Source: Acetobacteraceae bacterium (GTDB taxonomy: Bacteria; Pseudomonadota; Alphaproteobacteria; Acetobacterales; Acetobacteraceae). From it: a DNA stretch of 64,000 bases. Below are positions 52,539 to 60,685 of the stretch, piece after piece. A program made the position numbers and the translations under genes. The stretch lies in the NCBI GenBank assembly GCA_947455205.1, contig CANGNF010000005.1:1-64000 (forward strand), written 5' to 3'. Below the pieces are notes generated by a model. The model worked only from the letters and a program-made list of their open reading frames with translations. It was not told the DNA's origin and searched no databases. The first letter of the stretch is position 1. Each line of letters starts with the position of its first letter.

Positions 52539-53827
52539 GCGCGCCGGCCGAAGCCCCGCGCCTCTACCGGCAGACCGCCCTCGACAAGCTCGCCTCGCCC
52601 GAGCAGTTGGACGAGTTGGTCACCGTCGCCGACGTGCAGGGCTGGCTGGCCGCGCTGGGCCTGGGCGTCGTGCTGGCTGCCTTCCTCGCCTGGGGCTTCC
52701 TCGGCTCCATCCGCACCGAGGTCGAGGCCGCGGGCATCCTGGTCAGCGAGAGCGGGCGGGTCATCGGCGCGCTGGCCCCGGCCGCCGGCACGGTGGACGA
52801 CCTGAAGGTCAAGCCCGGCGACCGCGTCACCCGCGGCCAGGTCATCGCCACGCTGAACCAGGACGAGGCCGAGCTGAAGCTGCGCAACGCCGAGGCCGCG
52901 GCCGAGGAGCAGCGCGCCGAGCTGGCCCGCCGGGTGGCCGACATCGCCCAGCAGGACAGCGCGATGGAGAGCAACACCGAGGAGCGCCGCCACGCCTACC
53001 GCGAGATCATCACCCTGAACCGCGAGCGGCTGGCCCGGCTGGCGGTGCAGCTGCGTGGTCGCGAGGGGCTGCGGCGGGAGAACCTCGTGGCCGAGGACCA
53101 GGTCGAGGAGGTCCGCGTCAACATCGCCCAGGGCCGCCAGGACATCAGCGAGAACCAGGCCAAGCTGGTCGAGCTGGACACCACCCTGCTGCAATTCCGC
53201 GCCCAGGCGGAACGCGACTTGGCCGATGCCCGCCGCGCCGTGGCCGCGGCGGAGCGCCTGGTGGCCGAGCTGAAGCTGACGCTGGAGAGCGCCCAGCAGG
53301 TGTTGGCGCCGACCACCGGCCGGGTGACGGAACTGGCGGTGGCCGAGGGCCAGCTGCTGGCCGCCAATGCCCTGGTGCTGAACGTGGAAACCGAGGGCCA
53401 GCGGCTGCAGGCCGTGGTCTACGTGCCCACCGAGCACGGCAAGAAGGTCAATGGCGGCCTGGCCGCCCGCCTCGCCCCCTCCACCGTGCGGAAGGAGGAA
53501 TACGGCACCATGCTCGGCACCGTCGCCGATGTCTCGGCCTTCCCTTCCAGCCCGCAGGGCATGCTGGCCCAGTTGCAGAACCAGAACCTGGTCAACGCCT
53601 TCGCCGGCGCCGGCGCGCCGTATGAAACCCGGATCGACCTGACGCCGGCGCGCACCTCCACCGGCTATGCCTGGACCTCCGGCGACGGCCCGGTGCTGGA
53701 CCTGACCAGCGGCACCACGGTGCGCGCCTGGATCACGGTGCGGGAGGAAGCGCCGTTCAACCTGATCCTGCCCTTCGCCCAGCGGCTGGCGCCCTCGCTG
53801 CCGTGGGGGTCGCGCGCGGGTGAGTAG
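52535..53827 (+). CDS. NHLM-type secretion protein (HlyD membrane-fusion family)
   Basis: 430 aa from ATG 52535 (ATGA overlap with the ATP-grasp stop). N-terminal LYRQTALDKLASPEQLDEL is the mark of the NHLM bacteriocin secretion protein family. One membrane segment around residues 37-57 (ALGLGVVLAAFLAWGFLG), a lipoyl-like half (GTVDDLKVKPGDRVTRGQVIATL), a long coiled coil (about 110-240) and the second lipoyl/beta-barrel half (VLAPTTGRVTELAVAEGQLL). It bridges the ABC exporter and the outer membrane for peptide export. Tight coupling to the ATP-grasp gene links modification to export. Confidence 0.92.
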   Translation: MSAPAEAPRLYRQTALDKLASPEQLDELVTVADVQGWLAALGLGVVLAAFLAWGFLGSIRTEVEAAGILVSESGRVIGALAPAAGTVDDLKVKPGDRVTRGQVIATLNQDEAELKLRNAEAAAEEQRAELARRVADIAQQDSAMESNTEERRHAYREIITLNRERLARLAVQLRGREGLRRENLVAEDQVEEVRVNIAQGRQDISENQAKLVELDTTLLQFRAQAERDLADARRAVAAAERLVAELKLTLESAQQVLAPTTGRVTELAVAEGQLLAANALVLNVETEGQRLQAVVYVPTEHGKKVNGGLAARLAPSTVRKEEYGTMLGTVADVSAFPSSPQGMLAQLQNQNLVNAFAGAGAPYETRIDLTPARTSTGYAWTSGDGPVLDLTSGTTVRAWITVREEAPFNLILPFAQRLAPSLPWGSRAGE

Positions 53828-53854
53828 CCCGCCACCCCGGGCCGGCGCCCGGCC

Positions 53855-56026
53855 ATGAGGGCGCCGCGCTGGCTGCGCTACCTGCTGCGCCGCCGCCGTA
53901 CCCCCACCATATTGCAGATGGCCGCAGTGGAATGCGGCGCCGCGGCGCTGGCCATGGTGCTGGCCTTCCACGGCCGCTGGGTGCCGCTGGAGGAGCTGCG
54001 GATCCTCTGCGGGGTCAGCCGCGACGGCTCCAAGGCCTCCAACATCCTCAAGGCGGCCCGCTCCCTCGGCATGGTGGCCAAGGGCTTCCGCAAGGAACCG
54101 GAGGGGCTGCCCGACCTGCCGCTGCCCTCGATCATCCACTGGAACTTCAACCACTACGTCGTCTTCGAGGGGTTTCGCGGCGACTACGCCATCATCAACG
54201 ACCCCGCGCGTGGCCGCCGCCGCTACCGCAGGTCCGAGTTCAGCCAGCACTTCACCGGCGTGGTGCTGGCGCTGACCCCGGATGCCGGCTTCAAGCCGGG
54301 CGGCCGCCGGCCGCAGCCGCTGCGGGAGATCGCCCGGCTGCTGCAGCGCTCGCGCCCGGCGGTATGGCTGATCGCGTCGTTCAGCCTGATGCTGGTGGTG
54401 CCCGGCCTGCTGCTGCCCGGCCTGTCCAAGCTGTTCGTGGACAAGGTGCTGCTGCAGCGGCTGAACGACTGGCTGCTGCCGCTCTGCCTGGTGGTGCTGG
54501 CCACCGGCGTGCTGCGCGCCCTGATGGTCCACCTGCAGCAGAAGTACCTGCTGCGGCTGGAGGGCAAGCTGGCCGCGGTGCTTTCCGCCCGGGTCATGGG
54601 CAGCCTGATGGCGCAGTCCCTCGCCTTCTTCAACCAGCGCTACGCCGGGGAACTCGCCACCCGCGTCGCCTGCGCCGACCGCGTCTCCTCCCTGCTGTCC
54701 GGGGAGGTGGCCACCACCGCCTTCAACATGATCGCGGTGCTGGTCTATGCGGTCGCCATGGCGGTGTTCGACCCCATCGTCGCCAGCGTGGCGCTGCTGG
54801 TGCCGCTGTCCAACGTGCTGCTGCTGCGCGTGCTGCGCCGCCGGGCGGTGGAGCTGAACCGCGCCATCTCGCTGGACCAGGGCCGCATGACCGGCGCCGC
54901 CATCGGCGCCATCGTCGGCATCGAGACCATCAAGGTCTCCGGCGGCGAGGGCGAGGCCTTCGCCCGCTGGGCCGGCTACCACGCCCGCACCATGGCCGGG
55001 CAGCAGGCGCTCGGCCTGCTCAACGGCGTGGTGGGCGTGGCGCCCTCGCTGCTGGGTGCCATCGGCAGCGGCGCGGTGCTGGTGGTGGGCGGCTACCGCG
55101 TCATCGATGGCGAGTTGACCATCGGCTCCCTGCTGGCGCTGCAATTGCTGATGGCCAGCTTCATCGGCCCGTTCAACCAGCTGGTCGCGCTGGTGGAACG
55201 CGCCCGCCAGGCCCAGGGCGACCTGAACCGGATCAACGACCTGCTGGCCGGCGCCCCCGCCCCGCCGCCGCCCGCCAGCCCGGCGCTGGCCGCGCCCCGG
55301 CTGGAAGGCCGCATCGAGTTCCGCGACATCTCCTTCGGCTACAGCCCGGCCGACCCGCCGCTGATCCGCGACTTCAACCTGGTGCTGGAACCGGGGATGC
55401 GCGTCGCGCTGGTCGGCGGCTCCGGCAGCGGCAAGTCCACCATCGGCCGGCTGATGTGCGGTCTGCTGGAGCCTTGGACCGGGCAGATCCTGGTGGATGG
55501 CCGCCCGCTGGCCAGCCTGCCGCCGGCGCTGCGTGCGGCATCGCTGGCCTATGTCGACCAGGACATCTTCCTGTTCGCCGGCAGCGTGCGGGACAACCTG
55601 ACGCTGTGGGACCGCACCCAGCCGGAATCCGCCCTCGTCGAGGCGCTGAAGGACGCCGAGATCCACGCCGAGGTCGCCACCCGCCCCGGCGGGCTGGACA
55701 GCCTGGTGGCCGAGGGCGGCGTGAACTTCTCCGGCGGCCAGCGCCAGCGGCTGGAAATTGCCCGCGCCCTGGTCGGCAGCCCCGCCGCGCTGGTGCTGGA
55801 CGAAGCCACCGCCGCGCTCGACCCCGTCACCGAACAACGCATCGACGAGGGCATCCGCCGCCGCGGCTGCACCGCGCTGATCATCGCCCACCGGCTGTCC
55901 ACCGTGCGCGACGCCGATGAGATCGTGGTGCTGAACCGCGGCCTGGTGGTGGAGCGCGGCACCCATGCCAGCCTGATGGCAGCCGACGGCACCTATGCCG
56001 GCCTGTTCGAGAAGGCCGGGCGATGA
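53855..56026 (+). CDS. NHLM-type ABC exporter with C39 leader peptidase
   Basis: 723 aa peptidase-containing ABC transporter. Residues 1-150: C39 peptidase with oxyanion Gln21, catalytic Cys27 (LQMAAVECGAAAL), His100 (NFNHYVVFEG) and Asp116 (INDPARGRR), all intact, so it should cut after the Gly-Gly of the precursor. Residues about 160-450: six-helix exporter domain. C-terminal ATPase: Walker A LVGGSGSGKSTIGRL, signature NFSGGQRQRLEIARAL, Walker B ALVLDEATAALD and His in IIAHRLSTVRD. It starts 28 bases after the HlyD gene and overlaps the next exporter (ATGA). Confidence 0.95.
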   Translation: MRAPRWLRYLLRRRRTPTILQMAAVECGAAALAMVLAFHGRWVPLEELRILCGVSRDGSKASNILKAARSLGMVAKGFRKEPEGLPDLPLPSIIHWNFNHYVVFEGFRGDYAIINDPARGRRRYRRSEFSQHFTGVVLALTPDAGFKPGGRRPQPLREIARLLQRSRPAVWLIASFSLMLVVPGLLLPGLSKLFVDKVLLQRLNDWLLPLCLVVLATGVLRALMVHLQQKYLLRLEGKLAAVLSARVMGSLMAQSLAFFNQRYAGELATRVACADRVSSLLSGEVATTAFNMIAVLVYAVAMAVFDPIVASVALLVPLSNVLLLRVLRRRAVELNRAISLDQGRMTGAAIGAIVGIETIKVSGGEGEAFARWAGYHARTMAGQQALGLLNGVVGVAPSLLGAIGSGAVLVVGGYRVIDGELTIGSLLALQLLMASFIGPFNQLVALVERARQAQGDLNRINDLLAGAPAPPPPASPALAAPRLEGRIEFRDISFGYSPADPPLIRDFNLVLEPGMRVALVGGSGSGKSTIGRLMCGLLEPWTGQILVDGRPLASLPPALRAASLAYVDQDIFLFAGSVRDNLTLWDRTQPESALVEALKDAEIHAEVATRPGGLDSLVAEGGVNFSGGQRQRLEIARALVGSPAALVLDEATAALDPVTEQRIDEGIRRRGCTALIIAHRLSTVRDADEIVVLNRGLVVERGTHASLMAADGTYAGLFEKAGR

Positions 56027-58908
56027 GCGACGCTGCGCTGCACCTGGCCGCCGATGCGCCGCGCACCCTGCACGACCTGGATGGCCTCTGGCGGGTGCAG
56101 GCCGGCCATGTCGACATCTTCGCGGTGCAGCTGCGCCAGGGTCGCGCCGCCGGCCGCCGCCACTTCCTGCTGCGCCTGGCGCCGGGCCAGCATTTCGGCG
56201 GCCTCGGCCAGCCGGTGGCGGAGGCCGGCTGGACCCTGCTGGCGGTCGGCGGGCTGAACAGCTCGGCCGCGCCGGTGCCGCCCGGCAAGCCCATGGCGGA
56301 CGCGATAGAGGGCTGGATCGCCGCCTGCGACGAGGTGTTCCGCGACCCCGAGCTGAGCTGGGGCGACGTGCAGCTGGCCTTGCCGGGCATGCTGACGCTG
56401 AAGGCCGGCAACACCCTGGCGGCGCATGGCCAGCAGGTGCTGTGGGCCAGTGTGCAGGAAGGGCTGCTGCAGGGCGCCGCTGGACAGCAGGCCGCACCGG
56501 GCACGCCGCCCCTGCCGGTCAGCGCCTCCGCCCCGCCGCAGGTGGTGCTGGACTGCCGGCTGCGGCTGGAGACGACGCAGGCGCTGCTGGGCACCCCGGC
56601 GCTGCACGCCGCGCTGGAAGCCTGGCACCAGGGCCTGCTGGACCGCACCGCCGCCCTGGTCGGCCGCCGTGTCGCCGCGCTGTCGGACCAACTGCGGCAG
56701 AGCGCCGCCGCCACCCGCCGCACCCTGACCAGCGGCCTGGCGCGCCTGGCCGGCTTCGCCGGGCTGGAGCCGGACCTGCACCATGTCGGCGAGGATGCCG
56801 ACCTGCGCGCCATTGCCCGCGTTGCCCATGCCATCGGCCAGGCGCCCCTGACGCTGACCCGCGCGCTGTCCGCCCTGCCGCCCGGCCCGCCGCGGATGGA
56901 TGCGCTGATCGACGAGGCCGGGCTGCGCGGCCGCCGCGTGCTGCTGCGCGAGGATTGGTGGCGCGGCAACCACGGCCCGCTGGTCGGCCTGCGCCAGGCG
57001 GATGCCACCGCGGTGGCGCTGCTGCCGGTGGGCCATGGCCGCTACCGGGTCTGGGACCCGCGCACCGACCAGTCCCGCCTGGTGGATGCCGCGGAGGCCG
57101 CCGAGTACTCCACCACCGCCTGGATGCTCTACCGCACCCTGCCGGACGTGGCCCCTGGCCCGCTGCGGCTGATGCGCTTTGCCCTGGAGGGCGGCGGCCC
57201 GCTGCCGCGCCAGCTGATGTGGGCCTCGCTGGTCGGCTCGCTGCTCGGGCTCGGCGTGCCGCTGGCCACCGGCGTGCTGGTGGACAAGGTCATCCCCGCT
57301 TCCGCCACCGCGCAGATCGCGGTGCTGGGCCTGGGCCTGGTCGCCGCCGCGCTGGGCGCCGCCGCGGTCAACGTGGTGCGGGCGCTGCTGCTGCTGCGGC
57401 TGGAGGCCCGCTTCGACCTCAACACCCAGCCGGCGCTGTTCGACCGGCTGCTGCGGCTGCATGCCAGCTTCTTCAAGCGCTTCACCGCCGGCGACCTGGC
57501 CGACCGCGCCATGGCGGTGCAGGAAATGCGCCGGATGCTGACCGGCACCACGCTGACCGCGCTGTTCGCCGGGCTGCTGTCGCTGGTCAACCTCGGCGTC
57601 ATGCTGTTCTGCTCGCGCGAGTTGGCGCTGGCCGGGCTCGGCATCGCGGTGCTGCAGACCCTGGTCGGCGCCGGGCTGGCGCTGGTGCAGCTGCACCGCG
57701 AACGCCTGCTGGCCAACCGCCGCGGCCAGGCCGAGGGCTTCGTGCTGCAGACCATCTCCGGCGTGGCCAAGCTGAAGGTGGCGGCGGCGACCGACCGCGC
57801 CTTCGCGCTCTGGGCCCGGCTGTTCGGCGCCCAGCGCGATGCCTTCCTGGGCGTCCGCCGCGCCACCGTGCTGCAGAGCGTGGTGCTGGCGGTGCTGCTG
57901 CCGGCCGGCATGGCGCTGCTCTTCGTGCTGGGCGCCGGGCTGGCCCTGCCGCTGCCGCAGGCCGCCGTGCCGCTGGACCCGCTGGCGCCCACGCCGGAGC
58001 CGATGGACCTTGGCCTCGGCGCCTGGGTCGCCTTCAGCAGCGCCTTCGGCCAGCTGACCGCCGGGCTGGCCGCCCTGGTGCAGGCCATCACCCAGATGCT
58101 GGGTCTGATGCCGCTGTATGAACGCGCCCGCCCGCTGCTGGAGGCGGTGCCCGAGACCGGCCAGCAGCGCGAGCCACCCGGCACCGTCTCCGGCGCCATC
58201 GAGTTCAACAGCGTCACCTTCAGCTACGCCAAGGACGCGCCGCCGGCGCTGAGCCAGCTCTCCTTCAGCATCCGCCCCGGCGAGTTCGTCGCCATCGTCG
58301 GCCCTTCCGGCTGCGGCAAGTCCACCGTCATGCGCCTGCTGCTGGGCTTCGAGGAGCCGCAGGAAGGCGAGATCCTGTACGACAGCCGCAGCCTGGCCAC
58401 GCTGGACACGGTGGCGCTGCGCCGGCAGATCGGCGTGGTGCTGCAGCACGGTCGGGTGCAGCCCGGCAGCATCATCGAGAACATCGGCGGCGGCCGCCCG
58501 ATCAGCCTGCAGGAAGCCTGGCACGCGGTGCGCCTGGCCGGGCTGGAAGCCGATGTGAAGGCCATGCCGATGGGCATGCACACCATGCTGACGGATGGCG
58601 GCACCAGCTTTTCCGGCGGCCAGCGCCAACGGCTGATGATCGCCCGCGCCCTGGCCCGCCGCCCCCGCGTGCTGCTGCTGGACGAAGCCACCAGCGCGCT
58701 GGACAACCGCACCCAGTCGATCGTCACGGATGCCGTGGCCGGGCTGGCGCTGACGCGGGTCATCATCGCCCACCGGCTCTCCACCATCGAGCGCGTTGAC
58801 CGCGTGCTGGTGCTGGACCAGGGCCGCCTGGTGCAGCAGGGCAGCTTCGCCGACCTTTCCACCACGCCGGGCCTGTTCCAGGACCTGGCCCGCCGCCAGA
58901 TGGCCTGA
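56023..58908 (+). CDS. NHLM-type ABC exporter, long form without peptidase
   Basis: 961 aa. The first 330 or so residues hold no C39 domain but a region (HDLDGLWRVQAGHVDIFAVQL, RLAPGQHFGG) that resembles the cupin/cyclic-nucleotide-like N-terminus of the second NHLM transporter, plus a linker with RGNHGPLVGLRQ-like blocks. A six-helix exporter domain follows (about 400-680), then the ATPase: Walker A IVGPSGCGKSTVMRLLLG, signature SFSGGQRQRLMIARAL, Walker B VLLLDEATSALDN and IIAHRLSTIER. It is the usual partner of the peptidase exporter in NHLM loci and probably forms a heterodimer with it. Confidence 0.93.
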   Translation: MSDAALHLAADAPRTLHDLDGLWRVQAGHVDIFAVQLRQGRAAGRRHFLLRLAPGQHFGGLGQPVAEAGWTLLAVGGLNSSAAPVPPGKPMADAIEGWIAACDEVFRDPELSWGDVQLALPGMLTLKAGNTLAAHGQQVLWASVQEGLLQGAAGQQAAPGTPPLPVSASAPPQVVLDCRLRLETTQALLGTPALHAALEAWHQGLLDRTAALVGRRVAALSDQLRQSAAATRRTLTSGLARLAGFAGLEPDLHHVGEDADLRAIARVAHAIGQAPLTLTRALSALPPGPPRMDALIDEAGLRGRRVLLREDWWRGNHGPLVGLRQADATAVALLPVGHGRYRVWDPRTDQSRLVDAAEAAEYSTTAWMLYRTLPDVAPGPLRLMRFALEGGGPLPRQLMWASLVGSLLGLGVPLATGVLVDKVIPASATAQIAVLGLGLVAAALGAAAVNVVRALLLLRLEARFDLNTQPALFDRLLRLHASFFKRFTAGDLADRAMAVQEMRRMLTGTTLTALFAGLLSLVNLGVMLFCSRELALAGLGIAVLQTLVGAGLALVQLHRERLLANRRGQAEGFVLQTISGVAKLKVAAATDRAFALWARLFGAQRDAFLGVRRATVLQSVVLAVLLPAGMALLFVLGAGLALPLPQAAVPLDPLAPTPEPMDLGLGAWVAFSSAFGQLTAGLAALVQAITQMLGLMPLYERARPLLEAVPETGQQREPPGTVSGAIEFNSVTFSYAKDAPPALSQLSFSIRPGEFVAIVGPSGCGKSTVMRLLLGFEEPQEGEILYDSRSLATLDTVALRRQIGVVLQHGRVQPGSIIENIGGGRPISLQEAWHAVRLAGLEADVKAMPMGMHTMLTDGGTSFSGGQRQRLMIARALARRPRVLLLDEATSALDNRTQSIVTDAVAGLALTRVIIAHRLSTIERVDRVLVLDQGRLVQQGSFADLSTTPGLFQDLARRQMA

Positions 58909-58917
58909 GGGAAACGC

Positions 58918-59463
58918 ATGCGCAAGGTACTCTACATGCTCGGCCAGCTGGACGACCTGGACGTGCAGTGGCTCTCCCGCGTCGGCGCCAAGCGCCGCGT
59001 CGCGCATGGCGAGGCGATCATCCGCCAGGACGAGCGCAGCGCCTACCTGTTCATCCTGATCGAGGGCAACCTGGCGGTGGAGGTCAGCGGCATCGGCCGC
59101 GTCGCCCTGCTGCAGCAGGGCGAGATGCTGGGCGAGATGAGCTTCGTCGACAGCGCCCCGCCCAGCGCCACCGTGCTGGCCGAAGGCCCGGCCCTGGTGC
59201 TGGAGGTGCCGAAGGACGCGCTGAACGAGAAGATCGCCGAGGATGCCGGCTTCGGCATGCGCTTCTACCGGGCCATCGCGCTGTTCCTGGCGGACCGCCT
59301 GCGTACCGCGCAGCAGCGCAAGGCCAGCGGCGGCAAGGTCGCGCTGCAGACCGGCGACAAGGCCCAGGCCGATGAGCTGGACGACATGCTGCTGGACACC
59401 GTCTCGCTGGCCGGCGACCGCTTCGACCGCCTGCTCCGCACGCTGGCCGAAGCGCGCGGCTGA
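58918..59463 (+). CDS. Cyclic-nucleotide-binding-fold protein without output domain
   Basis: 181 aa. Residues about 10-115 have the CNB beta-roll pattern: HGEAIIRQDERSAYLFILIEGNLAVEV in pieces, GEMLGEMSFVDSAPPSATV. In the phosphate-binding cassette the Gly72-Glu73 pair is present, but the Arg that holds the cyclic phosphate is Ser83 (PPSATV instead of PRAATV), so classical cAMP binding is doubtful. The C-terminal 65 residues are helical with no helix-turn-helix, hence not a CRP-type regulator. It lies 9 bases after the second exporter and is probably part of the same operon, perhaps as a regulator or docking partner. Confidence 0.83.
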   Translation: MRKVLYMLGQLDDLDVQWLSRVGAKRRVAHGEAIIRQDERSAYLFILIEGNLAVEVSGIGRVALLQQGEMLGEMSFVDSAPPSATVLAEGPALVLEVPKDALNEKIAEDAGFGMRFYRAIALFLADRLRTAQQRKASGGKVALQTGDKAQADELDDMLLDTVSLAGDRFDRLLRTLAEARG

Positions 59464-59497
59464 CGCCGGGACTTCGCACGCGCGGCTGACGCCAAGG

Positions 59498-59512
59498 CGC
59501 CCGAAGCGGGCG
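59498..59512. terminator. Hairpin between the export operon and the convergent MBL gene
   Basis: CGCCCG-AAG-CGGGCG, a perfect 6-bp stem in the 80-base gap between two converging genes. No T-tract on either side. It could serve as a bidirectional terminator; support is positional only. Confidence 0.4.
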
Positions 59513-59543
59513 GTGACGGCAGAGCCGCTCCGGCCCCCACCGC

Positions 59544-60383
59544 CTACAGCTCGATCAGCATGCCCTCGCGCGCCGCCAGCGTGCCCGGCCGGCGCGCCGC
59601 CGCCTGTTCCTCTATGCGCCCCAGCGCCGCGTCGTCGCGGCTGGGTTCGTGGTGGTACAGCACCAGCCGGCGCACGCCCGCCACTTCCGCCAGGCGCAGC
59701 GCGTGCTGCCAGGTGGAATGCCCCCAGCCGAGATGCGAGGCGAACTCCGCCTCCTCGTAGCTGGCGTCGTAGACCAGCACATCGGCATCGCGCGCCAGGT
59801 GCAGCACGTTGGGGTCCAGGTCGCCGGGCTTGTGCTCGGTATCCGTGCAGTAGGCCACCGCCCTGCCCTGCCATTCCACCCGGTAGCCGGTGCAGCCGCC
59901 GGGGTGGCGCAGGGCCGCTGTCGCCACCTTTAGGCCGGGCTGCGGTTGCACCACGCTGCCTTGCCGAAACTCCTCGAAGCGCAGCTGGGCCCTGAATATC
60001 CGGCGCAGGTCCGGCATCAGCGGCGCGCCCCAGCTGCGGTCCAGCGCCGCCTCCAGCCCGCCGCGCGCCAGGTGCCCGCCCCAGAACCGCAGGCTGGTGC
60101 CGTTCTGGTAGATCGGCGCGAAGAAGGGCAGGCCGCCGACATGGTCCAGGTGGGTGTGGCTGAGGAAGATATCGGCGCTGACCGGGGCGGCTTCGGCCGC
60201 CAGCGCATCGCCCAGCGCGCGCGCGCCGGTCCCGGCATCCAGCACCAGCAGGTGCGGGCCGCAGCGCAGCTCAACGCAGCAGGTATTGCCTCCGAAGACC
60301 TGGGTGCCGGCACCGGGTGACGGCAGGCTGCCGCGAACACCCCAGAAACGCAGGCTCATCGCCCCCGCGGTGCCGTCCGACAT
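59544..60383 (-). CDS. MBL-fold metallo-hydrolase
   Basis: 279 aa metallo-beta-lactamase-fold hydrolase. The N-terminal SLRFWGVRGSLPSPG and FGGNTCCVELR blocks mark a common bacterial group. Metal motif SHTHLDHVGGLPF (His76, His78, Asp80, His81), further ligands His in LRHPGGCTGYR, Asp in YCTDTEH and the terminal LYHHEPSRDD. Members are often annotated as phosphodiesterases or ribonuclease Z-like and occur near adenylate cyclases, but the reaction is not settled. Its start overlaps the stop of the small secreted protein as TGATG, and the cyclase lies just upstream on the same strand. Confidence 0.9.
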   Translation of the reverse strand: MSDGTAGAMSLRFWGVRGSLPSPGAGTQVFGGNTCCVELRCGPHLLVLDAGTGARALGDALAAEAAPVSADIFLSHTHLDHVGGLPFFAPIYQNGTSLRFWGGHLARGGLEAALDRSWGAPLMPDLRRIFRAQLRFEEFRQGSVVQPQPGLKVATAALRHPGGCTGYRVEWQGRAVAYCTDTEHKPGDLDPNVLHLARDADVLVYDASYEEAEFASHLGWGHSTWQHALRLAEVAGVRRLVLYHHEPSRDDAALGRIEEQAAARRPGTLAAREGMLIEL

Positions 60384-60643
60384 CAGCCGCCGGTGGTGGT
60401 GGCCACTCGGGCCGGGGCGGGGCTGGTGGGGGAAGGAGCGGCGGCGGGCGCCGTCACCCCGGTTGCGGTCGGGTGGTCGCGCTTCACGCCGCGGGTCGCC
60501 CCGCCCACCCGGCTGCCGGGGGCGCCGCGCAGGCGCCGCATCAGGTCATCGGCGCCCGGGTCGGACTGCGCCTGGCCCAGCGTGGGCACCGCGCCAGCCA
60601 CCCCAAGCACCGCCAGGGCCAGGAAACGACGGGATGACAGCAT
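60383..60643 (-). CDS. Small secreted protein of unknown function
   Basis: 86 aa from ATG 60643 (MLSSRRFLALAVLGVAGAV), a typical Sec signal peptide ending at GQAQ-S. The mature part is short, basic in the middle (LMRRLRGAPGSRVGG, GVKRDHP) and ends in an Ala/Pro/Thr-rich low-complexity tail. I recognise no domain. It sits between the CHASE2 cyclase (42 bases upstream) and the MBL hydrolase (TGATG overlap), so it is probably co-expressed with both and works in the periplasm. Confidence 0.72.
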   Translation of the reverse strand: MLSSRRFLALAVLGVAGAVPTLGQAQSDPGADDLMRRLRGAPGSRVGGATRGVKRDHPTATGVTAPAAAPSPTSPAPARVATTTGG

Positions 60644-60685
60644 GGCGTGAACTCCCTGTCTCAGGGTTGCAATCGGCACAGCCTA

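Noticed and set aside
52436..56497. A 1353-codon minus-strand frame across HlyD and the peptidase exporter
   Set aside because: It is antisense to two proteins with complete catalytic motifs; its own translation is low-complexity and lacks any domain.
58918..59463. CNB-fold protein as a CRP/FNR transcription factor
   Set aside because: No helix-turn-helix follows the beta-roll; the C-terminal part is acidic and helical.
55993..59874. A 1293-codon minus-strand frame across the second exporter and CNB gene
   Set aside because: Shadow of high-GC coding DNA; no recognisable domain, and it would run through five supported genes or gaps.
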